A stretch of 64,000 nt of DNA from Micropruina sonneratiae (GTDB taxonomy: Bacteria > Actinomycetota > Actinomycetes > Propionibacteriales > Propionibacteriaceae). Below are positions 63,095-64,000 of this stretch, in pieces. Below the pieces are notes generated by a model, which saw only the letters and a program-made list of their open reading frames with translations, made no database searches and was not told the origin of the DNA. The stretch spans positions 333,181 through 397,180 of the forward strand of contig NZ_JAPDHX010000001.1 of NCBI RefSeq assembly GCF_025972045.1, written 5' to 3'. The first letter of the stretch is position 1; each line of letters begins with the position of its first letter. Both the position numbers and the translations under genes were made by a program.

Positions 63095-63194
63095 GTTCTC
63101 AGCAACGCCGACCACTGGCAGGAACCGTGGCTACTTTCGTGTTGTGACGCGAAAGTAGTCACCGTTCCCGAGAACACTGGGCGTTGCAGAGAAC
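63095..63194. repeat. 100-bp nested palindrome, family D copy 3
   Basis: Outer arms GTTCTCAGCAACGCC and GGCGTTGCAGAGAAC are inverted copies with one mismatch. Inside, CTACTTTCG and CGAAAGTAG flank TGTTGTGACG. This is the most symmetrical of the three copies. It fills the 199-bp gap before the PLD-like gene. Confidence 0.85.
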
Positions 63195-63248
63195 CACCCA
63201 CCCCCGGCGACCAGGTATCAACCAGCCGCCGCGGCATTACCTTGAGAC

Positions 63249-64000
63249 ATGCGGTTCCGGTCACGCTCGGTTCGGGGCATCCGGGCCTACGCCGTCTGCG
63301 GCGTGAACACCGTCTCGTTCGCGTTCACCGCGACAGACTTCGCCCGCAAGGGCCTGCTGGGCTTCTGCGTCGAACGCGCCGCCGAGGGCGGGCCCTTTCT
63401 GTGGTTGCGCGGCTTCAAGGTGTTCCGCTCGCTGGTGCCCGACCCGAAGCCCGAGGACGACGTGTCCACCTACACCCACCCGATCCAGGCGCTGGTCTGG
63501 GACGACTTCACGCTGCGCCCCGGCACCACCTACACCTATCGCTTCCACCCGATGCGCGGGACGCCGGCCAAACCTCGCCGGAACCTGCCGATCGTGATCA
63601 CCGTGCGCAGCGAACCGCTGCTCGGCGGCGTCCACGACGTCATGTTCAACCGCGGGGTCGCCTCCAGCCAGGCGTACATGCGGCAGTTCGCCGGCAAGCC
63701 GCCGGACGAGCAGCCCACCCCGGAGCGACGCCAGGCCGCCCTCGACTGGCTGAGCCGCGACCTGGACGAGGTGCTGCTCGGGGTGATCGGTGCCGCCGGA
63801 CCCGGTGACGCCCTGCACGGCGCGTTCTACGAGTTCACCTACGCTCCCGTCCTGGACGCCCTCGTCGCGGCCGCCGGACGCGGTGCCGAGGTCAGGCTGG
63901 TCGTCGATTTCAAGGATGTCGGCGGCGGTCCCCGTGCCGCCAGCGTCGCCGCGATCGCTGCGGCGGGCTTCCCCGAGGGAACCATCATTCCCCGCGAGGC
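63249..64000 (+). CDS. Phospholipase D-like protein, N-terminal part (runs off the right edge)
   Basis: At least 250 residues of a protein with an N-terminal domain (about 1-180) and the beginning of a PLD-like domain, where FYEFTYAPVLDALVAAAGRG is followed by VRLVVDFKD. The HKD catalytic motifs would lie beyond the window. The family includes endonucleases and phosphatidyltransferases, so the reaction cannot be stated. The ATG at 63249 is the first in frame after repeat family D copy 3. Confidence 0.65.
   Translation, partial: MRFRSRSVRGIRAYAVCGVNTVSFAFTATDFARKGLLGFCVERAAEGGPFLWLRGFKVFRSLVPDPKPEDDVSTYTHPIQALVWDDFTLRPGTTYTYRFHPMRGTPAKPRRNLPIVITVRSEPLLGGVHDVMFNRGVASSQAYMRQFAGKPPDEQPTPERRQAALDWLSRDLDEVLLGVIGAAGPGDALHGAFYEFTYAPVLDALVAAAGRGAEVRLVVDFKDVGGGPRAASVAAIAAAGFPEGTIIPRE

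Noticed and set aside
33769-63194. Family D repeats considered as a CRISPR array
   Set aside because: The copies are single, 100 bp long, thousands of bases apart, palindromic, and no cas genes are present.

Overview
The window is gene-dense, very high-GC bacterial DNA with about 56 protein genes, frequent GTG starts and 1-14 bp gene overlaps. Gene content (actinobacterial GlgA/GlgC pair, DUF3117 protein, succinylase-route dap genes, TatB, Mrp, RDD and DUF2752 membrane proteins, VanW and SppA) points to an Actinomycetota chromosome. The carbohydrate-rich content would fit a Propionibacteriales-like organism, but I cannot name a genus. I see no prophage, plasmid, transposase, rRNA, tRNA or CRISPR array.

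Layout. 1-823: 5' end of citrate synthase and a YbjQ protein. 1117-3798: pullulanase-type debranching enzyme. 3875-10997: seven genes in two convergent, tightly overlapping operons (KAS III-like synthase, MBL hydrolase and adenylate-forming enzyme on +; SDR, ceramide-glucosyltransferase-like GT, alpha/beta-hydrolase-like protein and UGT-type GT on -). This looks like an uncharacterised lipid or glycolipid pathway and is the best biosynthetic candidate here. 11261-22976: sugar metabolism and transport (FGGY kinase, Zn-dehydrogenase, GH3 glycosidase, DoxX protein, MFS, transketolase, ABC exporter). 23176-29933: cell envelope (NlpC/P60 hydrolase, lipoprotein, SppA, VanW). 30079-33611: FolD, a truncated flavoprotein gene, ferredoxin and DapC. 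33934-47483: a housekeeping block (DapD, DapE, LCP, LOG, DivIVA, DUF3117, GlgA/GlgC, O-methyltransferase, DapA, TatB, CBS/MgtE-N, DUF1003, Mrp) whose order resembles the Rv1201c-Rv1232c region of Mycobacterium tuberculosis as I remember it. 47549-51277: SRPBCC/MFS/Usp operon divergent from a LacI regulator. 51426-64000: stress and membrane proteins with disordered repeat tails, TrpB2, GNAT, a large unknown membrane protein beside CorA, aminopeptidase P, a histidine phosphatase, a zinc-ribbon coiled-coil protein and a PLD-like protein that runs off the end.

Working together: PulA, GlgA and GlgC make and trim glycogen-like glucan. DapA, DapC, DapD and DapE supply lysine and diaminopimelate for the wall that the envelope enzymes remodel. 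Transketolase, the FGGY kinase, GH3 and the transporters feed sugars into central metabolism.

The most unusual feature is the intergenic DNA. It holds several families of palindromic elements about 85-135 bp long. One family (33769, 42158, 63095) has three 99-100 bp copies. Another (12800, 31088) carries a LacI/CcpA-type operator at the centre of a 25-bp inverted repeat. A 24-bp repeat matching a further intergenic palindrome family is expanded six times in frame inside a glycosyltransferase gene.
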